From: Flaccisagitta enflata
Lineage: Eukaryota > Chaetognatha > Sagittoidea > Aphragmophora
Reading direction: 5' to 3'
Length of the DNA: 64,000 nucleotides
Assembly (NCBI GenBank): GCA_965153355.1
Contig: OZ231126.1
Coordinates: 7,068,001-7,132,000, forward strand
Part shown: positions 1-9,549 of the stretch, piece after piece
Layout: each line of letters begins with the position of its first letter
Position numbering within the stretch: the stretch's first letter is position 1
The notes under the pieces: model-generated
The model's database searches: none
Told to the model about the DNA's origin: nothing
Seen by the model: the letters and a program-made list of their open reading frames with translations, nothing else
Program-made: the position numbers and the translations under genes

Positions 1-2
1 CA

Positions 3-401
3 AAGAATTTCACAGCAAGGATCACTTACCACGGAATCTTCACAGGGGCCAAGCCATTAGACCCAAGTCTGGGCCGAGAATTGTCATCACCTGAGGATTT
101 TGTGTCACTAAACCTTGACACGAGATACACTCACCTCATTCACGTGAATGAGTGGAAAGTCAATGTCCAAATTAAAACAATTACGACAACTGTTGAGAAG
201 GAATTCACTTCCAGTGATACCGCTGAAACAGTTTTGAAGTATGTTGAGGAGCAGGCTGGTGTCAAAAAACTGGTTTTGCACTATGACAAAAAGAAGATGG
301 GCAAATCTGACAGCATTGGATCGGTTTGCAAGGGTACAACATGCCAATTGGTAGCATTAGATCCTAGAAGTAGAGAACAAAGAGACAGGTTTCTCTCCTG
401 A
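3..401 (+). CDS. Last coding exon of an upstream gene, 5' end outside the window
   Basis: An open frame runs from the window edge to the TGA at 399-401, about 132 codons. The last 70 residues look like a beta-grasp (ubiquitin-like) pattern: a beta hairpin (KVNVQIKTITTTVEKEF), a helix after SSDTAETV, then KLVLHYDKKKMG and a final strand CQLVALD. That resemblance is my inference from secondary-structure rhythm; I do not recognise the gene. TTTCACAG at 7-14 could be a splice acceptor, in which case the exon starts at 15. The 3' end of the frame is duplicated just downstream (339-470). Confidence 0.6.
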   Translation, partial: KNFTARITYHGIFTGAKPLDPSLGRELSSPEDFVSLNLDTRYTHLIHVNEWKVNVQIKTITTTVEKEFTSSDTAETVLKYVEEQAGVKKLVLHYDKKKMGKSDSIGSVCKGTTCQLVALDPRSREQRDRFLS

Positions 402-470
402 GGCAGTCGCACATGCCAATTGGTAGCATTAAATCCTAGAAGTAAAGAGAGAGACAGGTTCCTTTCATAA
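339..470 (+). repeat. 72-bp tandem duplication of the CDS 3' end, with second stop
   Basis: The segment starting ACATGCCAATTGGTAGCATT occurs at 339 and again at 411. The second copy, after the first stop, still reads as TCQLVAL-N-PRSKERDRFLS followed by TAA, almost the same as the genuine C-terminus (TCQLVALDPRSREQRDRFLS). It therefore kept its frame within the copy although it now lies in the 3' UTR. Confidence 0.85.
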
Positions 471-611
471 CTTCGTTGCCCATGATGGAGTTGCAATGTT
501 AGGAAGGAAAACTTTTTTGTATATTTTTTTCTAAATAGGATGTGTGTTATTACTACCTTGATCAAAACTCTTCGTCCACCTGTTATCACTTATAACTGTG
601 TATCTCAATGA

Positions 612-621
612 AATAAATAAA
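612..621 (+). promoter_or_regulatory. Polyadenylation signals of the upstream gene
   Basis: Two overlapping AATAAA hexamers (612-617, 616-621) lie about 210 bases after the stop at 401, a normal 3' UTR length. No competing signal is seen between the stop and here. Confidence 0.6.
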
Positions 622-724
622 AGAAAAATTGGCAAGATTCAAAAATTAGATCAAAAGTTCTGTCAGTTGTTACCAATCTGGTCCCTGTGGCTCCAACCTT
701 ATAGAAATCAGAGCATTTTGAAAG

Positions 725-1659
725 TAACTATGGCAAAATAAAAAAAGACAGTAATTTTTAAAATGATATTGTGAGCTCATTTTTTAGAGCAGCTTTTTAA
801 TTTTCGAGACTATGATAGTTTGTCAAATTTGCTACCTAGCAAAAAAATCAGATCTTGAAAAAATTGATTTTTGCGCCCATAGCATTGATTTTTGAAAAAT
901 TTGTATATTGAACAATTGCCAAGTTGATATCAGTTTCAGTTTAGATCTAACTTTGAAAATCTACTGTGAGCTCAATTTTTAGAGCAAGATCAAAATTTTT
1001 GACACAGTGAAAAAATCAGAACTCAAAAAAGTTTATTTTTGTAGCTGCAACATCGATTTTTGTAAAATCAGTTGAAGTTGGATGGTCAAAATAAAAAAAC
1101 ATTTATTCAGAATTGATTTCAAATGTTAATTTTTTTTGTAGCTTCATATTTTTTTTTAGATGATGATAGTATGACAAGTTTTTGACACAGCAAAAAAATC
1201 AGAACTCAAAAAAATGTATTTTTGCACTAGTATCATCAATTTTTGTGAATAGACCTCCAATAAAAACTTTAGAATTGATATCCAGTTTTGACAGATTTTA
1301 CAAGAATTGATGTAGAAGGTACAAAAATAGACTTTTTTGAATTATGATTTTTTTGCTATGTCAGAAATTTGACCTGCTATTACCATCTCATAAATATTGA
1401 TCTTGCTATTAAAATTGAGCTTAGAGTAAATTTTTAAAGTTTGATCTGAACTGAAACCTATTTGGCGGTTGTTCAATTGACAAATTTTGCAAAACTCAAT
1501 GCTTCGGGCGCAAAAATCAATTTTTTCAAGATCTGATTTTTTTACCAGGTAGCAAATTTAACAAACTATCACAGTCTCAAAAATTATAAACCTGCTCTGA
1601 AAAATAAGCTCACAATATCATTTTGAAAATTACTGTCTTTTTTTATTTTGCCATAGTTA
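725..1659. mobile_element. Fold-back element, ~935 bp, TA-flanked
   Basis: The left arm starts TAACTATGGCAAAATAAAA and the right arm ends with its reverse complement. The pairing continues through most of the element (the GAGCTCA, AGATCTTGAAAAAATTGA and TGCGCCCATAG blocks reappear inverted near 1610-1500). TA at both edges fits a TA target duplication. It has no coding capacity. Confidence 0.8.
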
Positions 1660-1715
1660 ACATACCATTTTTGAAAATGCAGAAAAAAAACTGATTTTTT
1701 TTCTTGATGGAAGGC

Positions 1716-2268
1716 TGAATACATGGCTGCCAAAGTTTTGTGCGGGTGGGCAGGTGCAGAGATAAAACATGCTAACTCAAGCGTTTGGGCAGGAGCAGTG
1801 AGGCAAAAGATGCCCAAAAACACCAAAAATGCTAAAAAAAGCGAGCATGCGACTAAAGATACATGCTGTAGTAATATTTTGCCTAAAAAAGTCTGTCACC
1901 TTGTATTTTGCATCATGATAAACATGTATGGCCTAAGAACTAGATCATTCATCCCATCTTAAATCAGAATTGAGGGGTTTTAAGCAAAATAATAATTTGT
2001 TTTAAAGACTGAACAAGGTCATTAGACATAAGTCGCGTGTTGGCACTTTTAAAAACACACAAACATTTTTTTACAAAAAGACATTTGAAATGACCATTTA
2101 CTCCACAAAATTTTTTTTCTACCATTTAGAAACATAAAAACGCTTTAATAAACCTCTAAAACAGTTTTGTGATGGACCGACCGACCAACCAACTAACCGA
2201 TAGACCGATGGACCGACAGACAGACCGAAAAGTGGCTTATAGAGTCGCGTAGCACGCAACTAAAAACC
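1716..2268 (+). mobile_element. Family A element, split copy
   Basis: 1716-1850 matches the AAGGCCGG-side half (CGGGTGGGCAGGTGCAG, GGGCAGGAGCAGT). 2175-2268 matches the far end (GACCGACC-type core, GAGTCGCGTAGCACGCAACTAAAAA). About 310 bases of unrelated AT-rich DNA lie between the halves. Confidence 0.6.
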
Positions 2269-2980
2269 TAACTTGATAAGCTTGATAAACCACGGGAAGA
2301 TTACCTAAAACGACACTACAAATGATTTCCCATTCAAAGTATAGGGTCAAAGAAATCAATGAAATTGTTAGTGTTTTTTAAATTGATTTACTTTTTCTCA
2401 AGGTGGACAAAGACTTTTGATCAAGATAATATTTGTATGTGTTTGTTTTGTCATATCTCGATTGCGATCACTCATTGTAAAGGTTCTTCAGGTGAAACAG
2501 CGGGGAGACAATAGAAATTACGGCAACAACCTTTTATAATTAAACTAAATCATCTTATAAATTTCAGATTTTACATCTTTAAGATATATATGGAATAATA
2601 CTAATTAACTAAACAGAAAAAGTAATTCAATTAATAACTAGATTTGAATTACTGTTAAACCATTTGCATTTTAATAGAATGTTGGCATAATTCTCAATTT
2701 CTGCCAGCCAATTTCCGGAGCAGCCTAATTTACCATCGCATTTGAATTAGCATATGACGGCAAGCATCTGAAAGCAAGATTTAGTGTGTCAACAGGAGTC
2801 AAAATAGAAAATTTCACGACAATAGAAATGAAAAATAACATATAAAATATCATTGTAAGTTATCATGATAAATATTTGATTGCAAAATTTGCATTCAAAT
2901 TGGACAAAGGAGCAAGTATTTATACCATTAACTTTATATATTCACTGGAAAATTTCTAAAATTTCTTATTTGTTCACTGA
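2269..2980. other. Intergenic AT-rich DNA, nothing recognised
   Basis: I see no sustained open frame, convincing exon or terminal repeat here. Confidence 0.5.
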
Positions 2981-2984
2981 TAGG

Positions 2985-3290
2985 AGGCTTGTTAAAATTA
3001 TAACTTTGCATTGAAAATGAAAAAAATACAAAAATGAAGAACATAGCCGCCTTCCAAAATCATGGAGGCGGCTATGTTTTTGATAATGCAAAATTCCTCT
3101 GCATTTGTGAGTCTTATAATTTTAACAGCAGCAATTGGATAAAAAGTGTAACAAAATTTCATTAAAAACCCTTTTATCTTTGGTTTTCTCATGTGAATTG
3201 TTGATTTTAAGATTCTTTTGAGGTCAGCATATGACAAAGACATACACACAGTGTGTTTCTGGAGATAATTTGTCTCTTGAAAATATTTTT
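2985..3290. mobile_element. Hairpin repeat, family shared with 25310-25640
   Basis: The core is a hairpin (CATAGCCGCCTCC-type stems at 3045-3080) flanked by TTTGCATTGAAAATGAAAA and by AATGCAAAATTCC. The same block order recurs at 25310-25640, so this is a dispersed family. Confidence 0.55.
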
Positions 3291-3576
3291 AGCATCATTA
3301 TTATTCAACTATAGCTGAAAAATATGAGGCGAAACACTAAATGTGGCATCAAATGCTCGCCATCATATTGTAAAAGTTTGCTTATTAGCATCTGCATCAC
3401 TGCGCGTGGCTTTTTACTTTTTCACAATCTTACGAAGACGAAATATCTAAGGAGAGATAAACTGTAATTTTCTTTACCGATGAATTGTTAATGAATCAAA
3501 TTTGATACTTACGATACACTAGAAATAGAATGCTTCTATTGTCATGTAAATATTGTCTTACTAATTTCGTATTTTT

Positions 3577-3861
3577 TCACAAAATCATGTTGAGCAGGAC
3601 AGAAACAAGAAGACATCTAAGATCATAGACAACAAGTGACAAAGCCAGACAAAAGGCGAACAAATTAGAATGGCGGAAAAGCTTGAGTAAAGGAATCAAA
3701 GGGATAATTCGTGCATCATCGGGTAAAATTCTAAAAACGTTTTTCACGCTTCTCACATACAGTGACTGAGAGTATGTTGCAGATTTGTCACGCATGCAAA
3801 AGTAAGCATTATCAAAGATTTTGCGGTAGATAGCGTAGTAAGCAACTCGAAGTTGTCTCAT
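3577..3861 (-). CDS. Possible terminal coding exon on the minus strand, unrecognised
   Basis: A 94-codon minus-strand frame of ordinary complexity ends in a stop at 3577. It is richer in GC than its surroundings. It contains a charged half (YRKIFDNAYFCMRDKS, VRSVKNVFRILPDDARI) followed by a long hydrophobic stretch near its C-terminus that could span a membrane. The 5' edge lies right beside the Family A element at 3878, so the true start or acceptor is unclear. No homology is recognised; it could also be an unidentified transposon fragment. Confidence 0.25.
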   Translation of the reverse strand: MRQLRVAYYAIYRKIFDNAYFCMRDKSATYSQSLYVRSVKNVFRILPDDARIIPLIPLLKLFRHSNLFAFCLALSLVVYDLRCLLVSVLLNMIL

Positions 3862-3877
3862 GTCGTTTTTATCATGA

Positions 3878-4064
3878 ACAAGGCCGGATACACGACTACC
3901 AGTGTCGCGTGCGGGTGGGCAGGGGCAGTAATGTCAAAGGCTACCTTGAGCATTCGGGCGGGAGCAGTAATGAAAAGACGCCTAAAAATGCCAAAAAAGC
4001 CAACGGAGACCGACCGACCGACCCACATAGCGGGCCATAGCGTCGCGTAGCACGCGACTAAAAA
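3878..4064 (+). mobile_element. Family A element, clean full-length copy
   Basis: It starts AAGGCCGGATACACGACTACC, then GTCGCGTGCGGGTGGGCAGG, GGGCGGGAGCAGT, a GACCGACCGACC core, and ends in the hairpin GTCGCGTAGCACGCGAC followed by TAAAAA. The two ends differ, so it is not a simple TIR element. I use it as the reference copy. Confidence 0.8.
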
Positions 4065-4378
4065 TTGAACATCAATCACTTCGATGCCTTAGCATGTCTC
4101 AACTCTTCTTTGTAGAAATGAGACAGTTTAAGAATACTTAATTGTTTGCAAAGTCACAAGGAAGTTTTGAATTGATTCGGCGATTAGTTCTTAAGTGTGA
4201 TAACCACTGATGAATAGACTAGATTTTGACTAGTTCATATGTTCTTGGAATTATACAACGCCAGCAGCAAGGTCCTCGGCTGGCCCGAGCGTGAAACCGG
4301 AAGTTCGTTCCGGTTGCGGAAAAGGGGCAGGGTCGCCCTATAACGATAATGGGCTGCTTGGCCGTGACGGTAACGGTA

Positions 4379-4552
4379 TTGAGAAGAAGAAGAAGAGGAA
4401 GAAGAAGAAGAAAAAGAAAAAGAAGAAAAGAAAAAGAAGAAAAGAAAAAAAATGAAAAGAAAAAAAAGAAAAGAAAAAAAAGAAGAAAGAAAAAAAGGAA
4501 AAAAAGAAGGAGAAGAAAAAAAAAGAAGAAAAAAAAGGAGTAAAAGAGGGAA

Positions 4553-4620
<68 letters not shown>
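4379..4620. repeat. Purine tract followed by (CT)n microsatellite
   Basis: About 180 bases of GAA/AAG-rich purine sequence run directly into about 27 CT units (4567-4620). Confidence 0.9.
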
Positions 4621-4623
<3 letters not shown>

Positions 4624-4900
4624 TCCTGCCCCTGCTTACATCTCCTTGTCTGTCTGTCTGTCTATTCATCAGTCTGGCACGTAATATGTTCCTCTTAAAA
4701 ATGTGAGGTTGTCTAGCGTATTTTTGAAGTTGTAACCACAGATGAGTAAATACAGATACTTATGATTGTAAGACCCGTCCCATACCGTACCGTCCCCGAC
4801 ACGATATTTCAATGAATTGCATCGCTACGCCACGTGGCGGAAAATGGCGTTGTTGCAACGTCCACGGGATAGAGGTTTACCGCAGTGTCACGCTCGGCCT

Positions 4901-5033
4901 AGGTGTGTGTGTGTGTGTGTGTGTGTCTGTGTCTGTGTCTGTGTGTGTCTGTGTGTGTTTGTGTGTGTGTCTGTGTGTCTGTGTGTGTCTGTGCGTGCTT
5001 GCGTGCTTGCGTGCTTGCGTGCGTGTTTTGTGT
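4901..5033. repeat. (GT)n microsatellite with TC interruptions
   Basis: TGTGTG runs are broken by regular TC steps and pass into a GCTTGCGT repeat at the 3' end. Confidence 0.9.
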
Positions 5034-5304
5034 AGTTTTTTTGTGTGTTCTTTTGTCAAACGACTGAAAAGCCGCTAGGAATCTATCATTAATTCCTCTC
5101 CTTAGAGATTTCTGAGATTAGCCGGGCTTTTAAAAATCCCGGGAGGAATTTTTTGTCACGAATATTCCGAGGTGTTGACGTTATTGTATGGAAAAAGCCT
5201 GGGAAGCCTGAAAAAGCTTGGACTGACCGTCAACTTGATCTTATCAGGATTTGAACGGTAAGATTATGAGAGTCCATCTATAATTCTTTTGACTTGTGAA
5301 AAAA

Positions 5305-5406
<102 letters not shown>

Positions 5407-5744
5407 ATGCTGTATCTCTCCGTTCATGCCGTACATCTTTTATGCACGGGCAGAAAATGGTCCAAAGAGGCAAAGACAAATAACCTTGTACAGGGTTCAA
5501 CTGTGCTGTTTTCATATCCATAAAAAGCGGATTTCCGTTACTCTTAGGTCTGATATAGCGAGGTGTAACTGTATTTCATTATAACTCCCGAGGTACACTT
5601 GCTCATGCGATTCAAGTCTTGGATTGAGAAATGATTTCAGACAGGACAGATGGCAGCAGCTCACTTCTGTGGGATTTCCCGCCTCACGATGAACCAACGC
5701 CGAAATTCAACAAAAAACCGGTAAACAAATCCATCGCATAGACA

Positions 5745-6000
5745 ACTTGGCTCAACACAACTATCCTCATGTGGCCTGTGGCTCACTTGACTTGACGCAA
5801 CTCTCCTCACGTGCCTTACTTGAATTGACGCAACACTCCTCGCGTGGCTCATTTTGCTCATAACGCAACTTCCCTCACTTGACTTACCTGAGTCACATGA
5901 CTCAGCGCATCTCTTCCCGGACCCCACTTAGCTCACTTGGCTCAATGCAACCCTCCTCAGTTGACTCAACGCCTCTCTCCTCACGTCACTCGGCTCACAT
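5745..6000. repeat. Degenerate minisatellite, ~30-35 bp unit
   Basis: Repeated variants of GGCTCACTTGACTCAACGCA followed by CTCTCCTCACGTG, six or more copies with drift. Confidence 0.7.
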
Positions 6001-6055
6001 TTAGAATCTTTGCATTCAAGTGGGATGCTCATATGTACGCGGCTGATTAATGTGC

Positions 6056-6122
6056 GCGCTCGTGCGCGTGTGCGTGTGCGCGTGTGCGTGCGCGTGTGCG
6101 CGTGCGCGTGTGCGCGTGCGGG
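6056..6122. repeat. (GTGCGC)n-like low-complexity tract
   Basis: Alternating GCGTGTGCGTGCGC runs, a pure purine-pyrimidine alternation. Confidence 0.8.
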
Positions 6123-6284
6123 TGCTCATGGGTGTAGGAGACGCCACATCCACAATGTCCATGGACGTGATGAAAGTCGTTCTTGAAAATTCAGTCGGTC
6201 TTGAAAAAGGAGTGATTCTAGGTTGAAAAATTAAAAATTGCCTTGAAAGACAGCTTAAGAAGACATCCAAGGATCGCACATGGT

Positions 6285-6790
6285 CAGCGGTACCCGATGC
6301 CCTGCTTAGAGTGATCAGCTGAAGAAGTAGAGTGAGAGCAGGGCAGCGGCCCTAAAGGGCTAATGTCCTGTAGGACACAGGGGTGAATGTCCTTACGTCC
6401 TTAGAAGGCATATTTCAAGCCTTTGGGGCAATTTTCCATGATATTCAATGGGAGTTATATTTTTTTTATAATTTCTTGTCAATTTTCCATGTTATTCAAT
6501 GAGAATTTCATCTTTTTTTTTTCTTCAATGTTCCATGCTATCCAGTAAGAATTTTGCATTTTTTTCATTTTTTGTTAATTTTCAATGTTATTCAATGGGA
6601 AATTTACATTTTTCTATTTTTTTGTAAATTTCCAATTTTATTCAATGGGAAGTTTGCATTTTGACATTTTCCTATGTTATTTGATAGGATTTGAGAATTG
6701 AGAAGCTGGGGGGGGACGTACATACGTACGTACGGACGGACGTAAGGAAATTCACCCCTGTGTCCTACAGGACATTAGCCCTTTAGAGTT
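6285..6790. mobile_element. Family D fold-back element
   Basis: The arms GGGCTAATGTCCTGTAGGAC (from 6357) and the inverse (ending about 6784) are perfect over some 45 bases. They enclose a tandem AT-rich unit of about 55-60 bp containing ATGTTATTCAATGGGAA (6430-6690). Confidence 0.75.
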
Positions 6791-7017
6791 TGTTTGAGAA
6801 ATAACAAAAAAACCTTTCAAGAAGGAATGTTTTCATTCATGAATGATCCAAAAAGTGAAAAAAAATAATCTTTTTTAAAGTTTTCACATTTCACGTAAGT
6901 CGGTCTTGAACCTGACTTGGTCTTGAAATGCAAGATGGACGTGGCAAATTTGAGAGCTCTCCTTCATCCATGCGTGTGCTCGCGTGTGTGTGCGAGCATC
7001 ATTTTAACTTTTCAGCA

Positions 7018-7327
7018 GGGATGTATATAGTTGCACGACCTTTGATTTCTTCCCCCCCTGGTCCTTTAATTTTCTTCCCCACGGAGTCAAACTACTTTTG
7101 ATTTTCTTCCCCATATACCCCCTATATACTAATACAGTAATATTTTGGTTTGAATAGTATGAAATAGTGTTGTGGTGACTAAATATTACATTTTAGTACT
7201 GCCAAAGTGTTATATCTTCTACATTTTTCTGTTTTTGATTTTCTTCCCCATATCCAAGTCCTTTGATTTTATTTCCCTCCCCCCTGCCGGGGGGGGAGGG
7301 AATATGCAACTAGCTATAAACAGGCCT
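7018..7327. mobile_element. Family E TIR element abutting SLC9C exon 1
   Basis: The ends are GATGTATATAGTTGCACG and, inverted, CAACTAGCTATAAACAGGCC. The interior repeats TTTGATTTTCTTCCCC and has long C and G runs. Its right end stops about 9 bases before the splice acceptor of exon 1 at 7337. Confidence 0.7.
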
Positions 7328-7336
7328 GCTTTTCAG

Positions 7337-7416
7337 AGTGTAACGATTTTGGAGATAACGTTGTCTTTATTCGTGGCAGCTATTCTTAAATATGTCATGG
7401 AAAATAGCTTTTTGAG
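7337..7416 (+). CDS. SLC9C: SLC9C exon 1 of the model (first membrane helix)
   Basis: Acceptor CTGCTTTTCAG, donor GAG|GTAAAT, phase 0 to 2. It encodes [20 protein letters not shown] and then NSFLR, a membrane helix followed by a basic end, as at the N-terminus of NHE proteins. The AG overhang completes an Arg codon with exon 2 (LR-RIPF). Confidence 0.72.
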
Positions 7417-9508
7417 GTAAATTAACCGAATAGGTCATTCCATCTGTCCGCTGGTTCTTCTGTCCCTAGATATGCCTCTTTACGCAGCATCTTTCCATCT
7501 CTGCGTCACTGCCCCTGCCCAACAGCGTGCTAACAATCTGCCCTAAAGCACGCGGCCGATCCGCTGGGCATAACTACCCCTGCCCACGTGGTCGATCCGC
7601 TGCGCATAACTACCCCTGCCCACGCGGCCGATCCGCTGCGCATAACTACCCCTGCCCACGTGGTCTATCCGCTGCGCATAACTACCCCTGCCCACGCGGC
7701 CGATCCGCTGCGCATAACTACCCCTGCCCTCGCGGCCGATCTTTGTCCGCTCGTCCTTCAGTTCGTTCGTTCGTTAACCAATGCAACGAATCTTGTTAGG
7801 GAATCGACGTATCGAGAGAAAGAGTAGAGAAAGAAGCAGTGAGGTCAAAGGAGACAGGAGAAGGAATAGAAAGAGGAGAGAAAAGAGTGAAGTTCGGCGC
7901 AGGGGCCGGTGAAGGCGGCGGCGCCGGTGGCGGCCGACCACGACGCCAGCGCTGAGGCGGAGGTGGCGGGGGCGGCGGCACATCAAAGGAAGGATGGAAA
8001 GAGAGAAAGGATGCGACTTCTTCCGGAAAGGTCCACAGATCATCGGTGACGAGTTGAGTTGGTCGGGCAGGGCAATTGAAAAGGTGGTCGACATTCTGAG
8101 GGAAATACCAGCACTGAGGGCATAAATCGTCCTGCGTCTTTCCTATCCTAAACTGAAAATCTTTAAGACGACTGCAAAATCCAGATCGGAGCTGGGATAA
8201 GGTGACTCGGGTGATGCGTTGTAGATGCCGTTCTTTTTTGCTTATTGGTGGAGGCTTAGCACCCAAGACTCGATTGTGACCTTGATTGTTGATTGCTTTT
8301 GTGACCACGTCAGTGTGCAGACTTTTGATCGTGTCGCCATACGATCCCGGCGCGATCACCCCATTGGCGTCGAGATAAGGCTGGACATCGTTATAGACTT
8401 TTGATTGAAGTGTTTCCTTCATACGACGTCTCCCCGACCCACGGGTCACGACCTCGTGGGAGGGATGATGCGGCTGGAGACATCTGGCCAAGAATTGGCT
8501 TGAAAGAAGATGTAGATGGTCACTGACAGGAAGCTCCTGGGCTTCAGCGTGAAGGTGGTCGATGGAGGTAGCTTTGTGGCAGCCAAGGACGAGACGAAGG
8601 GCGCGGTTCTGGATTTTTTGCAGGCGCACAATTGATGAATCCGAATAATTCGGGTACACTATGGGCGCTGCGTAGTCGAAGAGAGACCTGATGTACATTT
8701 TGAAGGTGCTTAAAAGACATTCTTTGTCCTTGCCAAATGAAGTATCGGCCAAAGCCCTCAAGAGGTTGATCCTGGAAGCCGCCTTGCGAGCGACAGCCGA
8801 TGAATGGGCGGAGAACGTGAACAATGGGTCCAAAGTGACTCCAAGCAGCTTGGGGTTTTTGACTGTGGGAATTGGCTCACCGTTGACACTGACGTTTAAC
8901 TGGGCATTCACTTGTCCTTCAGTCAATTAGTTCGTCGCGTCATTGCGTTCGTTGGTCCGACTCTCTCAAGTTAGAGTGAAAACGCCTCTACCTCTGCCCA
9001 TGCGTCCGCGACGATTTTGTACTCTCCACCCCCACCCCCCCCACCCCCACCCTCACCTCCCCCCCCCAAAAAAAAGATAAGAAGAAAATCTCTTTGGCTT
9101 TTTAGTTGCGGACACGACACTCTATAAGAGGCTTTGTCCGTCTGTCCGTCGGTCCATTGGTCCGTCCGTCCGTCCGTCGGTCCTTCATGCTCAAGTTGAA
9201 ATCGCGAAAAACGCGCATTTATGAGATTTCCGGTGTTATTGTATGTGTGTGGGAGTGTGAGTGAGTCGCAGGGGTGTGGTTAGGGTGGGGTTGAGGTGAG
9301 GCTGGGGGTTGGATGCCCCTACCCACCCGTCCGCAACGATATTGTGACCCCGCGTCACTTGTTTGTCTTTGCCACTATGGAAATGATGACTATGGAAATG
9401 ATGACTATGGAAATGATGACTATGGAAATGATGGTCAGCATTTCCGCTCGTTGATCCTTCTCTCGGCCTGCTTCTAGACTTGTTTGAGAAAAGGTCTAAT
9501 CAACTACA

Positions 9509-9549
<41 letters not shown>

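Noticed and set aside
4235-4706. Lys/Arg/Glu-rich and Phe/Ser/Leu-rich frames.
   Set aside because: Translations of a purine tract and a CT microsatellite.
5650-5723. ATG-starting stretch ending AACCG|GTAAAC as a first SLC9C exon.
   Set aside because: It would end in phase 2, but exon 1 of the model needs phase 0, and it shows no family resemblance.
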